Positions 33,257 through 45,390 of a stretch of 64,000 nt of DNA are shown here, one piece after another; the stretch's first letter is position 1; each line of letters begins with the position of its first letter. The notes under the pieces are model-generated. The model did not search any database, was not told where the DNA came from, and saw only the letters and a list, made by a program, of their open reading frames with translations. Source of the stretch: Isoetes taiwanensis (Eukaryota; Streptophyta; Lycopodiopsida; Isoetales; Isoetaceae); NCBI GenBank assembly GCA_021234155.1, contig JAJEKV010000003.1, positions 27,819,166 through 27,883,165 of the forward strand, given 5' to 3'. The translations under genes were made by a program, and so were the position numbers.

Positions 33257-34828
33257 CTCCCTACAACTTTGGTGATCGCCTATCACTCGCGGAAGTTTCA
33301 GGTTGCCGAAATCAACTAATCAATTTATGTTAAGGAGATGTTGGCGATAGTTGATTCTTTCGAACAGTGGAGGCATTTCCTAGAGGGATCTCCTCATAAG
33401 GTAACGGTCTATACAGATCAAATATTTTTAGTTTCCTCGATTGCTCAACCGTTGTCAGGCCCGGTGGCATACTCAAGTATTATCCCACATTGATTTCGTG
33501 ATCTAGTACCGTCCAGGACCCCTCCAAGGGAAGCCTGATGCCTTGTCTCAATGCTCTTACCTTGAACCCAAGCCAAGTGATCCTGCATTTGATCAGCAAT
33601 CACAGGTTATTCTAGGGCCTGATTGGTTCCAGCTTATGGCCCTCACTTTGTTCGAGAGGCCTAATGATACAGCCTTGTTGGAGTCTGTTTGAACATCTCT
33701 GCCCTTCGATTCATTGGCTCAAGATGTATTCTCACACCTTGTGATCGTTTTGAGGTTCAAGATGAACTCCTGTTCTGTGATGGGCGCCAGATGGTGCTTC
33801 TAGGCTTCGGGTTCTACAGGCTTGCCATGATTCACCTATGGCCGGATATATTGAAGTAGCCAAGACTCTTGAATTTATTAGTCGAGAGTATTAGTGGCAT
33901 GGGCTTCATCTTTGTCGAAGATTTTATTCGATCTTGTGACATCATCGAGCGAAGGTTCCAAGGCATCTTTCTCATAGCCTTCTTCAGCCACTGCTGGTAC
34001 CAGATGGACCTTGGAAGAGTATTTCTGTAGACTTTATTCTGGAGCTGCCACTCTCTCGGGGTTATGATGCCATCATGTTGTTGTTGATCATTTCTCTAAG
34101 ATGGCTCATTTTATTCCCTGCAACATCACCATCACCAGTGAGGGAACAACTGATTTTCTTCTTCGTGAAGTAGTCAGACTTCATAGCTTGCCAGATACTA
34201 TCGTCAGTGATCGTGGACCTCAGTTCGTCGCAGGTTTTTGAAAGGAAATTTTGGAGTTATTTTATATCAACTGCGCACTGATATCCGGTCATCATCTAGA
34301 AAGTAATGGGCAAGCAGAGCGCATATATCAGACTCTGGAGCAATATTTAAGGTGCTTTATCAGTTATCAGCAGGATGATTGGGTCGATTATCTTCTATTA
34401 ACTGAGTTTGCCTATAATAACTCAGCACATGCTTCCATTAGCCAGACTCTGTTCTTTCTGAACTCTGATCAGCATCCTCATTGGTCCTTTAGTATCACTG
34501 ACAGTGGCTTTGTCAATCCTAGTATCGAGTCTCGACTTGAGAAACTCCAAGCTCTTCAATCAGATCTTTAGCATCATCTTCACTGAGCATAGGAACGCTA
34601 TCGGCAGTATGTCAATTTGTATCGACAGGAAGCTTCTAAATTTGATGATGGTGACCTTTTCTAGCTTCTTCGTTGGGACCTCCTTACCTCACGTCCCTGC
34701 AACAAGCTTGACTAACGTCACCTTGGTCCTTATCGGATCACAGCTCGGATCAACGATGTGGCATTCTGACTCGAGCTCCTTCCAGTTGTTCGGCTCCATC
34801 CAATATTTCATGTTTCTCTATTGGAGCA

Positions 34829-36012
34829 CTTTTTTTTTTTTTTGAAGGTAAGAATTTTTTTTTATATTAAACAGATAGGAAGAATTACAACATATGGCCT
34901 CTCACAGACCAGATAAAGTTTAAGCACAGAGATCCCATATGGATCAGATCTCATATCCGTAGCTTCTGTACTAATGTGCTTTACTCAACCTCTTCTTCTA
35001 TCCATCCAGTACTACATGATAAATACCAATCTTCCCAGCTAGATAGGGTACTATAGGAGCCCAATACAAACTTTCCAAAGGCTGCAGATAAATCTTTACT
35101 GCTCAAAAGAAAACCTCTTGCAAGAGTGGACAAGAAGAGGGAAGAAATGAAGAGTAATATGAGTAGCCTGCCACGCTGCTCAAAGAAGCTGCACATGCTT
35201 CCACAATTTGAACAAGACCTGCAATTTCATCAGCCACTAAACTTGACAAGCTGATGTATGACACCATAAGAGAAGTTGCATTGTCGGGATATGAATAATT
35301 AGCCTGTAATTGGCTAGACACAAAGCCCAGCCACCAAACTCCTCCTCTCTGAAGTCCGGCTCAAGATATATAAGCGTCATCCTATTCAGAAATTCCCTAG
35401 CTTGGCATCTCAAATGGTCCCATATATTATGATGAAACTGTAAATTTTAGATCAAAGCACTCTATTCTTTCCCAAGAATTCTGCTCCAAACCTTTCTGCT
35501 AGAAAGAAAGAGCAAGAGGAAAGGGTGAAGACCAAATGTGAAAGAACCTGATAATTAAAATTCGAAACTGCAAGAAACTGGAACTGCACCACTATCTAGA
35601 TCTGCCTAGAAATTTACTCCATCTTATAGGCATCCACGCCTTTTCGATGTGATTTTGCTTGGAGGGAAAAGCATCCAGGCAAAACATAATGCCTCAAAGA
35701 AGCAGAAGAGAAATTGCCACGTTAGAGGCTTACCGGCAAGAAACTAGAAGAACTGCCCTGATGCTGCTTCAAAATCCTGACTTCAAAAGAAAAGCAAATT
35801 CCTCCAGCAAACTGGCCGATTCCCTGCTAGCACCTAAAGATCTTGGAAAGAAAGCCCCTCGTCAACAGCAGTGCCGGATTTGGAGAACAGGGGCAGCGGC
35901 CTGTCTCCAGAACCGCCCTAGCCGCCCGTTCTTGGCGCCCACGTCCGCATTCTTCCCCCGTCCCTCTTTTACACACACAGTTAATATTCTCACGTTCCTC
36001 CGCCGCCAACCA
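34829..36012 (-). mobile_element. Retroposed insertion in chromovirus 2
   Basis: The element text stops at about 34828 and resumes at about 36013. Read on the minus strand, the insert starts GC-rich (GGCGGCGGAGG near 36003) and ends with TTAATATAAAAA, TTCTTACCTTC and a poly(A) of about 16. A GC-rich start with a poly(A) end fits a retroposed transcript or a 5'-truncated LINE. The end signature is shared with 4125-4270, which favours a LINE. No protein family is recognised in its frames. Confidence 0.65.
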
Positions 36013-36215
36013 CCAGGTTCAAGTGATTCTGAACTCCAAGTTTCTTCGTAGGCGATTATATTACTTTGTCGATTAGGAAGGTTACTCACCAAGTGATAGA
36101 ATCTGGGAGGCTGCCGAGAATCTGACTAATGCTCCTGAGAAAATTATGAAGTTTCACTGACATTACCCAGAAAAGCCAAGTTTGAGTACTCCAGCCCAAG
36201 CTCCGAGGACTCATC
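36013..36215 (+). pseudogene. Chromodomain of chromovirus 2
   Basis: ILNSKFLRRRLYYFVD, then EGYSPSDRIWEAAENLTNAP, followed by a basic tail, matches the chromodomain of copy 1. A TAG replaces the tryptophan before EGYSPSD. The downstream frame is preserved here where copy 1 is shifted. Confidence 0.8.
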
Positions 36216-36223
36216 GTCATCGT

Positions 36224-36236
36224 AGGAGGGGGATGG
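36224..36236 (+). promoter_or_regulatory. Polypurine tract of chromovirus 2
   Basis: AGGAGGGGGATGG lies immediately before the LTR, matching the tract of copy 1. Confidence 0.8.
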
Positions 36237-36655
36237 TGTGACGACCATACGAATATTTGTATCATACAAACATTATACTTGTATATGCAAAAGATGTTCG
36301 TCACACGCATTCAAAAGAGTAGTTGCACAAGACAGGTTTAAGCTCTTTCTTATATGTGGGGCTGTTTCCAGGAGGTTCTAGAACATGCTTGACACTTGGC
36401 CTGATCTCATCTATTGGAGTGCTGCGATCCTAATCGTTGACCTACATATATAAGGAGGCACCTTCTTCTTGTCGAACCATTCCAGTTCAAGGCCAGTCTT
36501 GAGCCTTCTAGGCATCTCTCTCATGTTCCTGCTTGCTTTCGGCCATTGTACTCTTGATTCTTGTTCATATATTAGATTGTAAACTGATCTCGGCATATTT
36601 TCTCTGTATTTCCTGCTTGCAAGTATTTTTCTTTTTTTAACGTAGATTCATGACA
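36237..36655 (+). repeat. 3' LTR of chromovirus 2
   Basis: It begins TGTGACGACC and ends TTCATGACA as in copy 1 but is about 95 bases shorter, mainly because the tRNA-like part is absent. The terminal hairpin is kept with one mismatch (ATGTTCGTCACA). TATATAAGGAGG is also conserved. Confidence 0.88.
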
Positions 36656-36661
36656 AGGGGT

Positions 36662-37673
36662 TGCATCCCCAAAGTGGAGTGGTTCCATGGGTAGCTAGAG
36701 GCGACACACCGTACTCGATTAAACTCCCCAAAATAAGAGCTAGGCCGACACCTACAGCTCTTGAGAGTCAAGGCGACACCATTGACCCAGGAAATATCGG
36801 ACTCGTATCCGGTCCATATGAAGTGACCGACTCTAAGCCTAGCCCGTTATGGGTCTTCAATACTCGCGATTAGCATGGACCTCCCTCCACTTTGCCATTG
36901 CCTATGTTATGTGGTGCTCAGTCACTTCATAGGTTTTGTAGCCAGGTGGGCTCTATGCACAGGCTGCATAATAATGGGAACTAATGGGTCTAAACTAGGA
37001 GCATCATCTAAATAATGGCTACTAGGTCTACCTCCCTTCCCAATACACAAGAGGTGCAACATGATATCAACCAACGTCATATATCAACATGACATGAGAA
37101 TAAATTAGAATAAAAAATGATCCTAATCACGTACATCTAACTTATAGTTAGGGTTCATTGATGGTTCATGCTCAGAACTTTAGGTCTTAGAATAGCTCTA
37201 CTAGGACACAATGTGCAACTCAACTGGAGTCTACTTGAAATACCTGCTTCTGACGAGCTGCCTCTGGCTCCCTGGTTCTCCATCTCTAGCAGGTGGTTTC
37301 GAGTAGATGACCCTCCTCTGCTGCGCTTGCACTCTTGGACTGCTACTTCAACCTCGGACGTTGAAGACGATCTTCGAATTGGAGCTATGGGCGCGAACTG
37401 ATTGGTCAAAAGTTGATGGAGCGAAAAGTGGCTTAGGTTTAGGGTTTGTCCTTTTATGTGTTAGGGTTTACATGAGGGCCACTTGGCTCCAATAGGGTGT
37501 GTCCATATGGGGATCAGCTATAGGATGAAGCCATGTGGAAATGGGTCACCTCCTAAGTTTTGTTAAGTTATATAAATAACTTGGTATTGCCCCCACACTT
37601 GGTGCATGTGTATGTTTCTCATGGTCTAGGATATATTTATTTATACCGTATATTCTAGGGAAACGTCACAGTC
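36662..37673 (-). repeat. Putative LTR of gypsy element 3
   Basis: On the minus strand a polypurine tract (CTAAGGGGGAAGACTG, about 37670-37685) is followed by TGTGACGTTTCCC, the expected start of a 3' LTR. The far end on this reading would be GGGGATGCA at 36662, giving TG...CA ends and about 1.0 kb. No second copy was found, so the boundaries are inferred. It abuts the end of the chromovirus 2 LTR with only six bases between them. Confidence 0.55.
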
Positions 37674-38219
37674 TTCCCCCTTAGAATAATGCTATCCTCA
37701 GCATTATATAAGGTGAAATGAGCCTATGTCAACATTATGCAACAATAACAGTATTTAAGTTAACACTTAGAATTTATTATATATATAATTATATATAAAA
37801 AAATTGTGAAGGCTATATTCACATACTTATACAAAACTATATAGCATTAACAAATTTTTCATTATAATAACATAATTAGGAGTCACAAACTAACACAAAA
37901 TCTTATAACTTCTATCATGGTGTAATGCGCTCTCATCCATCTGTTTCCATTCTTCTATTGACTCACAAAAGCACATCACGTGTGTGCCCTCTTAAACTAT
38001 AGGCATGTCACCATTGCATAGAGAACATTAAAGATGATTCCATCATTGCCCATGATCACATGCATTTTCTACATGCATCTTGGCTATATGCATGTCTACT
38101 TAAATTATAGGCATGACATCATGGCCTAGGGAACATTAAAGGTGATCTCATCATCACACAAGTAGCTACCTAGGGCAAATGCATGCACTTTTTGACTCAT
38201 ATCAGTCAAGTCTCTGCTG
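37674..38219. other. Internal 3' region of gypsy element 3
   Basis: This is AT-rich noncoding sequence between the polypurine tract and the integrase end. ATAGGCATG-containing segments are loosely repeated near 38000 and 38105. No coding feature is seen. Confidence 0.4.
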
Positions 38220-39640
38220 AATGCATGCACTCACATTCCCGAATCATTGTCAAGGATGTCGACGGTGAGCTATCCTTTGCATTGCTTCATAAACTATGGG
38301 TACTACTTTTCAAGATCGGATTTAAGCACCCATATTGCATCTTCCACTGAGAAGTATGCCCGCTTGACCAAATATTGGAGAATCTCAAGTTGTCCTTCAG
38401 TCATTTTTGTAAAGTTGGTGTCTTTAATATCTCTTCTAGATTGGGAGTATGCCTTTTCAGCAGGGTTACATGGAAGACTTTATGAACTTTCCAGTGTGCT
38501 AGGAGGTCCAATTTATAGGATTGGTTATCTATTCTTTCAATAATTTTGAATGGTCGCGTCCATCTTGGAGCAAGCTTCTTGTAGTTGCCAATGCGGAGCT
38601 TAGCTTATTTGACTTTGATTTTGAGCCAAACATTGTCACCTACTTGGAATTCCTTTTCCGTTCTGTGCTTATTTGCTATGCTCTTTTGTTGAGCCTCGAT
38701 CTTCTTTAAGCAATTCTTGCATATCAGTCAACATTTGTTGGGAAATTTCTACTGTAGATACTGGGTTATGCCAAGTCTCTGGTGTTAAGCATTGATATGA
38801 ATATAATTTATCATAAAGAGGAACATTTGCGAGGATTCTTGATTGGTACTATTATATGCAAATTCTACCAAGAAATGTAGTCACTCCATTTTGACTATTT
38901 ATTCCATACATAGTTCTTCAACATGTCTTCTAATATCCGATTTGTACATTCTATTTGCCCATCAGTTTGAAGATGATATAATGTACTCATGGACAACTTT
39001 GTTTGGATGGTGTTGAAGAAGTCCTCCTAGAAGGCACTTATGAACTTAGAGTCTCTGTCGGAGATGATTTCTTTTGGCATTCTGTGCAATCTAAATATTT
39101 CCTTTGCGAAAAGCAAGGCGGGATCTAGATTGTATCCGCGATCATGGCCCCTTGTTGTTCTTGGGAGGCCTGTAATGAAGTCCATGCTGACTACTTCTCA
39201 TTTGGTGCTTGGCACTGCCAAGGGTTTAAAAGCTGCTGGAATTTGGAGTTGCTCTGCTTTTGTCTGCTGGAACAACTAACATTGCCGAATGTAGATGCCG
39301 ATATCCTTCTTTATGCCCGGCCAAAATAGCTACTCTTTATCTTGAAGTGGTTTCTCATAAAACTTGCATGGTCGGCTATTGGGTTATTATGCGTATCATG
39401 TAGAATTAGCTTTCTTGCCCTTGATGAGTCTGGTACGCATAATTTATTCTTGTGGTTTATGAGGATGCCTTCCTTCTTAAAATATTCGAAGGTTTCCCTT
39501 TTTTTTTCTCCTTGCCCCTTGGAAAGACTAGCCTATACGTCCCTAAACTCGAGGCTTATAGGATGGCTTCTTCGACCTTCTTACCAATTCACTGGCCAAG
39601 GTCGAATTGGCATTATAATGCACTCCATTTGCAAACCTCA
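38220..39640 (-). pseudogene. Integrase of gypsy element 3 (decayed)
   Basis: Read on the minus strand across frames, it has in order: the H2C2 neighbourhood (ILHDTHNNPIADHASF), MDFITGLPRTTRGHD, RLHRMPKEIISDRDSKFIS, YHLQTDGQIECTNRILEDML (all three D,D,E acids visible), AYNNT-like text, and the C-terminal GDNVWLKIK and HWKVHKVFHVTLLK motifs. This is a normal Ty3/gypsy integrase of a plant type, different from the chromoviruses to the left, with many stops and a gap after GHD. No chromodomain was seen after it. Confidence 0.85.
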
Positions 39641-39960
39641 ATATACAGTATATAAAAACTTGTACATGTATACCCCACAAACGAGGATCGCTATGTACAG
39701 TCCAGATCAAGGAATAAAGGGCAAATATGCCTATCCAACAGCTCTCGATGCCCGGAGTAACCCCCCGTGTGAATATGCACCCAAACCAAAGGGGGTTTTA
39801 GGGGGATGTTAATTTAAATGTATTGAATGTAATGGTTTGTGTCAATTAATGTTGATTGTAGTGATGTATTGGTTGTTATTATGCTATATATCTATATTAA
39901 TAAAAAAATTTGGGCCCTTCGGGCCCGAATAAAGGCCTTTGGGCTTTAAGGATGGCATAA
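39641..39960 (+). repeat. Dispersed repeat with double GC hairpin
   Basis: The first part (39640-39690) matches 14625-14680. The second part (about 39765 on) matches 12640-12800 inverted. It passes TCTATATTAATAAAA (39890-39904), which resembles plant Helitron 5' ends, then the hairpin GGGCCCTTCGGGCCC (39912-39926) and a second one, AAAGGCCTTTGGGCTTT. Confidence 0.6.
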
Positions 39961-42169
39961 CTTCACGTACCAATTTTACAAACACACATGCATGTAATAA
40001 CACGAGAAACACTTGTGCATGTAATCTAATTACAGGACAGAAGCGTGTAAGTGAAAATGTAATCTCTATCGAGCTGCAAGTGAAAATGTAGTATCAAAAC
40101 AATGTTTGATCTATTTCCTGGAATAAATAGACGATCTCAATAATAAGTTATACAACAGACTGTCTGCATTTTATAGCGAGGATGAACCACCCAAAATTGA
40201 CCAGATGCAGCAAATTTATTTACCATTTATGTTTCTCCAATAGTAACAAATCCCAGTTTTCAATAGTCAAATGAGATTTAAGTATAAGAACAAATATGGG
40301 AAAACCAAGGAACACAAAAACTGCCGAACAGTCCCGGGAATTGAACCCAGTACCAGATGGTCTATACTTCACCTCAAACAGGACTAACCTTGGAATTTCT
40401 GCATGGCATGGTAGCAACTCCATTGTCTATGAAACAAGCACAATGTTTTGGAGATGCCTGGGAATTGTCCAAAAAGACCAACTAGATTGGTACTTTGCAT
40501 CAGACTTAAACTTATTGGCAGTTTAAGATTAAACTGAATTCTTGACGATGAACTCAACGAAGACCCCATGAGCTCATAATCCGAACTGCATAACTTAGCA
40601 AGCCAATAATACTTGAGGTTCACTGAGCTCTAAAAGAGGAGAGCTTACCGAGATGCTGCTTTCATAGCTGGGCATCACACAACTAATACTATATAAGCAA
40701 AGGGATATTGGCATACTGTTATGCTTTGACAAAATGGCTTCGTGAATACAGCTTATAGTTGTCTGCAATTTCAATATGCTGACAAAACTCCCTTCCTGTT
40801 GTTGCATATATAACGCATACATCAGTATGTATATGAACTATAATAAATAAACAAAGAGTGAAGGCTAATAGTGGCTTCTACTTCGTAAAGAAAAGGTGAA
40901 ACATACTGAACACAACATTGTAAGTTAATATCAGGTGCCTTGAAAAATGACATCGTTCAAATTCGAACAGACATATTTGTAAATAAAAAGAAGGAGGAGT
41001 ACCTTTAGAACTCCCAGTTCCAATTCCACTAGAAAGAACACAAGCATTGGAATTACAGTAAATGACACACTCTGAAGAGCTACGTTGTCAAGGATCTCTG
41101 CTCTGGTTTCTCAATACCTGACAAGCCTTGCAAGCTATGTTTTATTATGACGACCCCAACAGCTTTAGCACTTGGAAATTCAAGCAAATATTTCACACCA
41201 TGTACCTTTGTCCTTGAATAGAGAAAAGCATAAGCAGTCCACACACTGCACAAAGTAAATGGTTATTTATTGTTTTGGCAAACGAAAACATTATCCAATT
41301 GGCTATAACATACCAGCATACAGATGTAATACCCAACAGAAGTATTAAGAAATGACAGCATCTGGAAGAAGCCAAATAGATTCCCAGGTCTACAAACGTC
41401 TGAGCTTAGCATTTGTTCACCATTCGCACTTGAAACCTATGCATCAAATTCTGCATTTTGATTTAATCCCATATCATGATCTTTTTCAATATTCTAGCAG
41501 GTTTTCCTTTGGGATAGCTAGCTTAGGGTCCAGGAACCAGACTTTTGTCAACGAACTGTTGTTCAATTTCTGATCAAAGTGAGTTGACTTCTCTGCCCTC
41601 CGCCATGGCCTGTTGCACACAATTATTTCAAAGAAATACAATTCAGAAAATTGACCTCCATTAGTTTTTTGGCATGAAATCCAGGAGCCATAGCTGCATA
41701 GATCTTCCTCCATTGTGGCTTCATCCTATTTCGTTCCACCTATCGAAATCTTCGTACGCAATCAATACAACCAACACCTTCTAGATTACATCCGACTCTG
41801 CTTCTTCGACCCTGCTCTGCTTTGCTGCTTCGGCTCTGCATTCGGCTACACAAGTCAGAGAAAAGCGACCTGTATGCAAAGTTCCTTGGCCTTCTCGGCA
41901 TGAAACCATAGAACCCTAAAATGGATTAGGTCGAGCCCTGCATGCTTCAGGTTTCGAAATTGATAGGTGAACCATTGGAAATTGGCACCAAAATCAACGC
42001 TAGCGTATGTGCACTCTAGATGTACCGATTAGTACGTCTCATGAAATACCATCATCAAATCATATAAAAACCTTAAGGGAAAAAGTATAAAAATACAAAA
42101 GAAACCCCCTGTTATTTTGCTACATATTCAAAGGTCGTCAAGATTGTGCTTATGCAACCATGTTTAACT
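39961..42169. other. Foreign insert between the halves of gypsy element 3, no gene recognised
   Basis: This lies where the RNase H part of the element should be. A T-arm-like stretch (GGGTTCAATTCCCGG, minus, near 40332-40346) may be a tRNA-derived SINE relic. 41999-42118 is the inverted copy of 9556-9672. Other frames show no domain. The insert starts near the hairpin repeat, so a Helitron-like or other transposon body is possible. Confidence 0.35.
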
Positions 42170-43350
<1,181 letters not shown>

Positions 43351-43687
43351 ACCTGCAAAACTGGGAATGGAGTCCCAACCTCCATTCCCCTATACAATAT
43401 CATAATCCGATTAAGATTTATTCCGGTGGTGCATTCTCGTGCTACCACGTCCGATGCTCCAATACCAGAAATTACAATTGGGTGCAAGAATTCCACATTA
43501 CATTACAGGTTCAATCGCTCATCTGCAGCTATGAAATCCGGTGATCCTACAACATATTCGACCGGCGTCACTGTGATTCCTAATTAGCAGCTTCCAGCTG
43601 ACACCGATCGCTGCAAAATTGGAAATCACGTCCCAAATAGCTTACCCTTAATATTTGCACAATAAAAAACCTGTATGTTTATAACTT
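43351..43687. other. Intergenic, no gene seen
   Basis: No LTR of gypsy element 3 could be found here, so its 5' end is lost or outside what I can recognise. No coding feature. Confidence 0.4.
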
Positions 43688-43740
43688 AATAGTAAATTGC
43701 CCACCTTCGGTGGGCAGTCCATGTGCTTTACATATACAAG
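43688..43740. repeat. GC hairpin repeat, copy 1
   Basis: AATAGTAAATT is followed by GCCCACCTTCGGTGGGC (43699-43715), a perfect 7-bp stem with a 3-base loop, and by AGTCCATGTGCTTTA. A second copy with two changes lies at 45204-45245. Confidence 0.8.
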
Positions 43741-44181
43741 AATTGCCTTCTACTTGCAATTCTGACATGGAAGGTGTGCCGACGTGCGTCAGCGCGGAGG
43801 CACACCTGAGGGTGAGATTCCATTAGAGTGGGCATCTTTTATTGACGTGACACTAAAAGTCTCCATATTATCATGGAGTATTTGCGCATGAGATTCCACG
43901 CTCATGCATGTCTTTTTGAAAAGAAAAAAGCAACCAAGAATAGGATGTTAATCTTTCCTCCCACAGGGTGATAAGAAATTATTGGGTGACAGTTAAAATA
44001 TAGTTAAAATAATGCATGACACCTTGGCATATGCACATAAAGACCAGGCAAAGTGGAATATGTCAAGCCTCTTAATTTTCAGACGTGTCAAAACTTTATT
44101 TGCTTATAATTAAAACTTAAGTTTTAAATGCTGTAATTGAATCTCACCCTGACACGCCAGAATCACAAGTAGAAGGCAATT
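43741..44181. mobile_element. MITE-like element with internal hairpin
   Basis: The left end AATTGCCTTCTACTTG and, further in, AGGGTGAGATTCCATT are answered inverted at the right end (CAAGTAGAAGGCAATT; AATTGAATCTCACCCT). An extra 9-bp hairpin (43772-43780 with 43799-43807) sits in the left arm only. There are no coding regions. A target duplication is not evident. Confidence 0.7.
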
Positions 44182-44339
44182 ATTGTTACGTGAACTTTGC
44201 GGTAGTTTTATTCTGATATGGCGGTGATGTGGCATTGTATTTTCATTTTCCCTGTGATACTTCGGCGATGGCACCTTCGGGTATGGCACCTTCTATACTG
44301 CCATCGAGCTATAGCTATGGTGCATTGGCTATTCGCAAG

Positions 44340-44450
44340 ACCAGAGCGCTTGCAAGATCATAGCGCCTTGGCGCTGCAGGAAGAACATGGCGCTGCTGCA
44401 AGATCATGGCGCCTTGGCGCTTGCAAAGATCATGGCGCCTTGGCATTTTC
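44340..44450. repeat. GC-rich minisatellite
   Basis: Four imperfect copies of a unit of about 25 bases, GCAAGATCATGGCGCCTTGG, lie in tandem. The unit contains the palindrome GGCGCC and the related TTGGCGC. Confidence 0.8.
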
Positions 44451-44529
44451 GTCTTCTAGGCCTTTACAGTGTTTTGTTTGCTGCTATTCAGGTTAAAGAC
44501 CAAAGCAAGCATACTTCCCCGACGATATT

Positions 44530-44882
44530 TTTCTGCCGCTTCTTTCTTTCCTATACTTGCTTTCATTGTTTTCTTTGCTTTAATCTTTCCTATACTTTGC
44601 TTTCTTTGCTTTCCATCGTTTCTTTCATTCCTATACTTGTCTTCTTTGTTTTCTTTGTGTTATTTCTTTCCTATACCTTGCTTTCTTTCTTTCTTTGCTT
44701 TCTGTCGCTTCTTTCTTTCCTATACTTGCTTTCTTTGTTTTCTTTGCTTTATTTCTTTCCTATACCTTGCTTTCTTTCTTTCTTTCTTTGCTTTCTGCCA
44801 CTTCTTTCTTTCCTATACTTTACTTTCGTTTCTTTCCTTACTATACTTTGCTTTCTTCCGCCTTTTCTTTCTTTCCTATGTG
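44530..44882. repeat. Pyrimidine-rich minisatellite
   Basis: CTTTCTTTCCTATACTTGC and CTTTCTTTGCTTTC alternate in irregular tandem over 350 bases. The plus-strand frames through it (mostly F, L, S) are a product of the repeat and not genes. Confidence 0.85.
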
Positions 44883-45181
44883 CCAAATTACATGATGTTA
44901 CAAGAGCTAAGGAAGAGTTGTACATTCGAGACGCTTCTGAAGATCTGATGCTTCAAACAACGAGAAGGAAAAAATAGAGCCCGGGGCCGGGATTGAGGCC
45001 AGCCATTTGGGCAATCGAGAAAAATGCTGGCAGATCCGAGAAGAGTCTGATTTGCAGATGCAGCACCCCAGAAGGAGGAGCGGAGCAGAACAGAGAAAAA
45101 TGGTTTGTTTAGCATGGTTCTGGTTCCAACTCCTCCGCAAATAGGTCTGGCCGAATTTTTCAGAATGAAACTACCCAAACT

Positions 45182-45261
45182 TTACGTAAAGAGGAATGCA
45201 TTACTAGTAAATTTCCCACCTTCAGTGGGCAGTCCATATGCTTTATGTAAAGAGGAATGCA
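45182..45261. repeat. GC hairpin repeat, copy 2, between short direct repeats
   Basis: TTTCCCACCTTCAGTGGGC matches the hairpin at 43699 with two changes. It is bracketed by TACGTAAAGAGGAATGCA (45184-45201) and TATGTAAAGAGGAATGCA (45245-45262), a near-perfect 18-base direct repeat. Confidence 0.7.
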
Positions 45262-45390
45262 ACAACATGCTATTTCAAAGGATGTATAAGAGCTTGCATG
45301 CAGTTTTCTTTTGCCTCAAGTTCCAATCTAGATGCCTTTGAAAGCCGTCCATAAAACAAAAATTGGTAATCCAAAGCACAATGATCTTTG

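Larger units (their letters stand above)
33257..36655 (+). mobile_element. Chromovirus 2, truncated and interrupted family member
   Basis: This is the same family as chromovirus 1. RNase H text (VIAYHSRKFQ) opens at about 33270, followed by integrase with VSDRGPQF and SNGQAERIYQTLEQYL (34240-34350), a chromodomain, a polypurine tract and a 3' LTR. The 5' LTR, gag, protease and polymerase are missing. Many stops and indels are present. A poly(A)-tailed sequence of about 1.18 kb interrupts it between integrase and chromodomain. Where it differs from copy 1, it often keeps the intact codon. Confidence 0.9.

Noticed and set aside
40320-40390. tRNA gene on the minus strand (GGGTTCAATTCCCGG)
   Set aside because: Only the T-arm fits. 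No acceptor stem, anticodon arm or good box A could be placed.
44387-44977. Plus-strand 196-codon frame rich in F, L and S, resembling a membrane protein
   Set aside because: It is created by the pyrimidine-rich minisatellite. The other two frames read the same kind of text.
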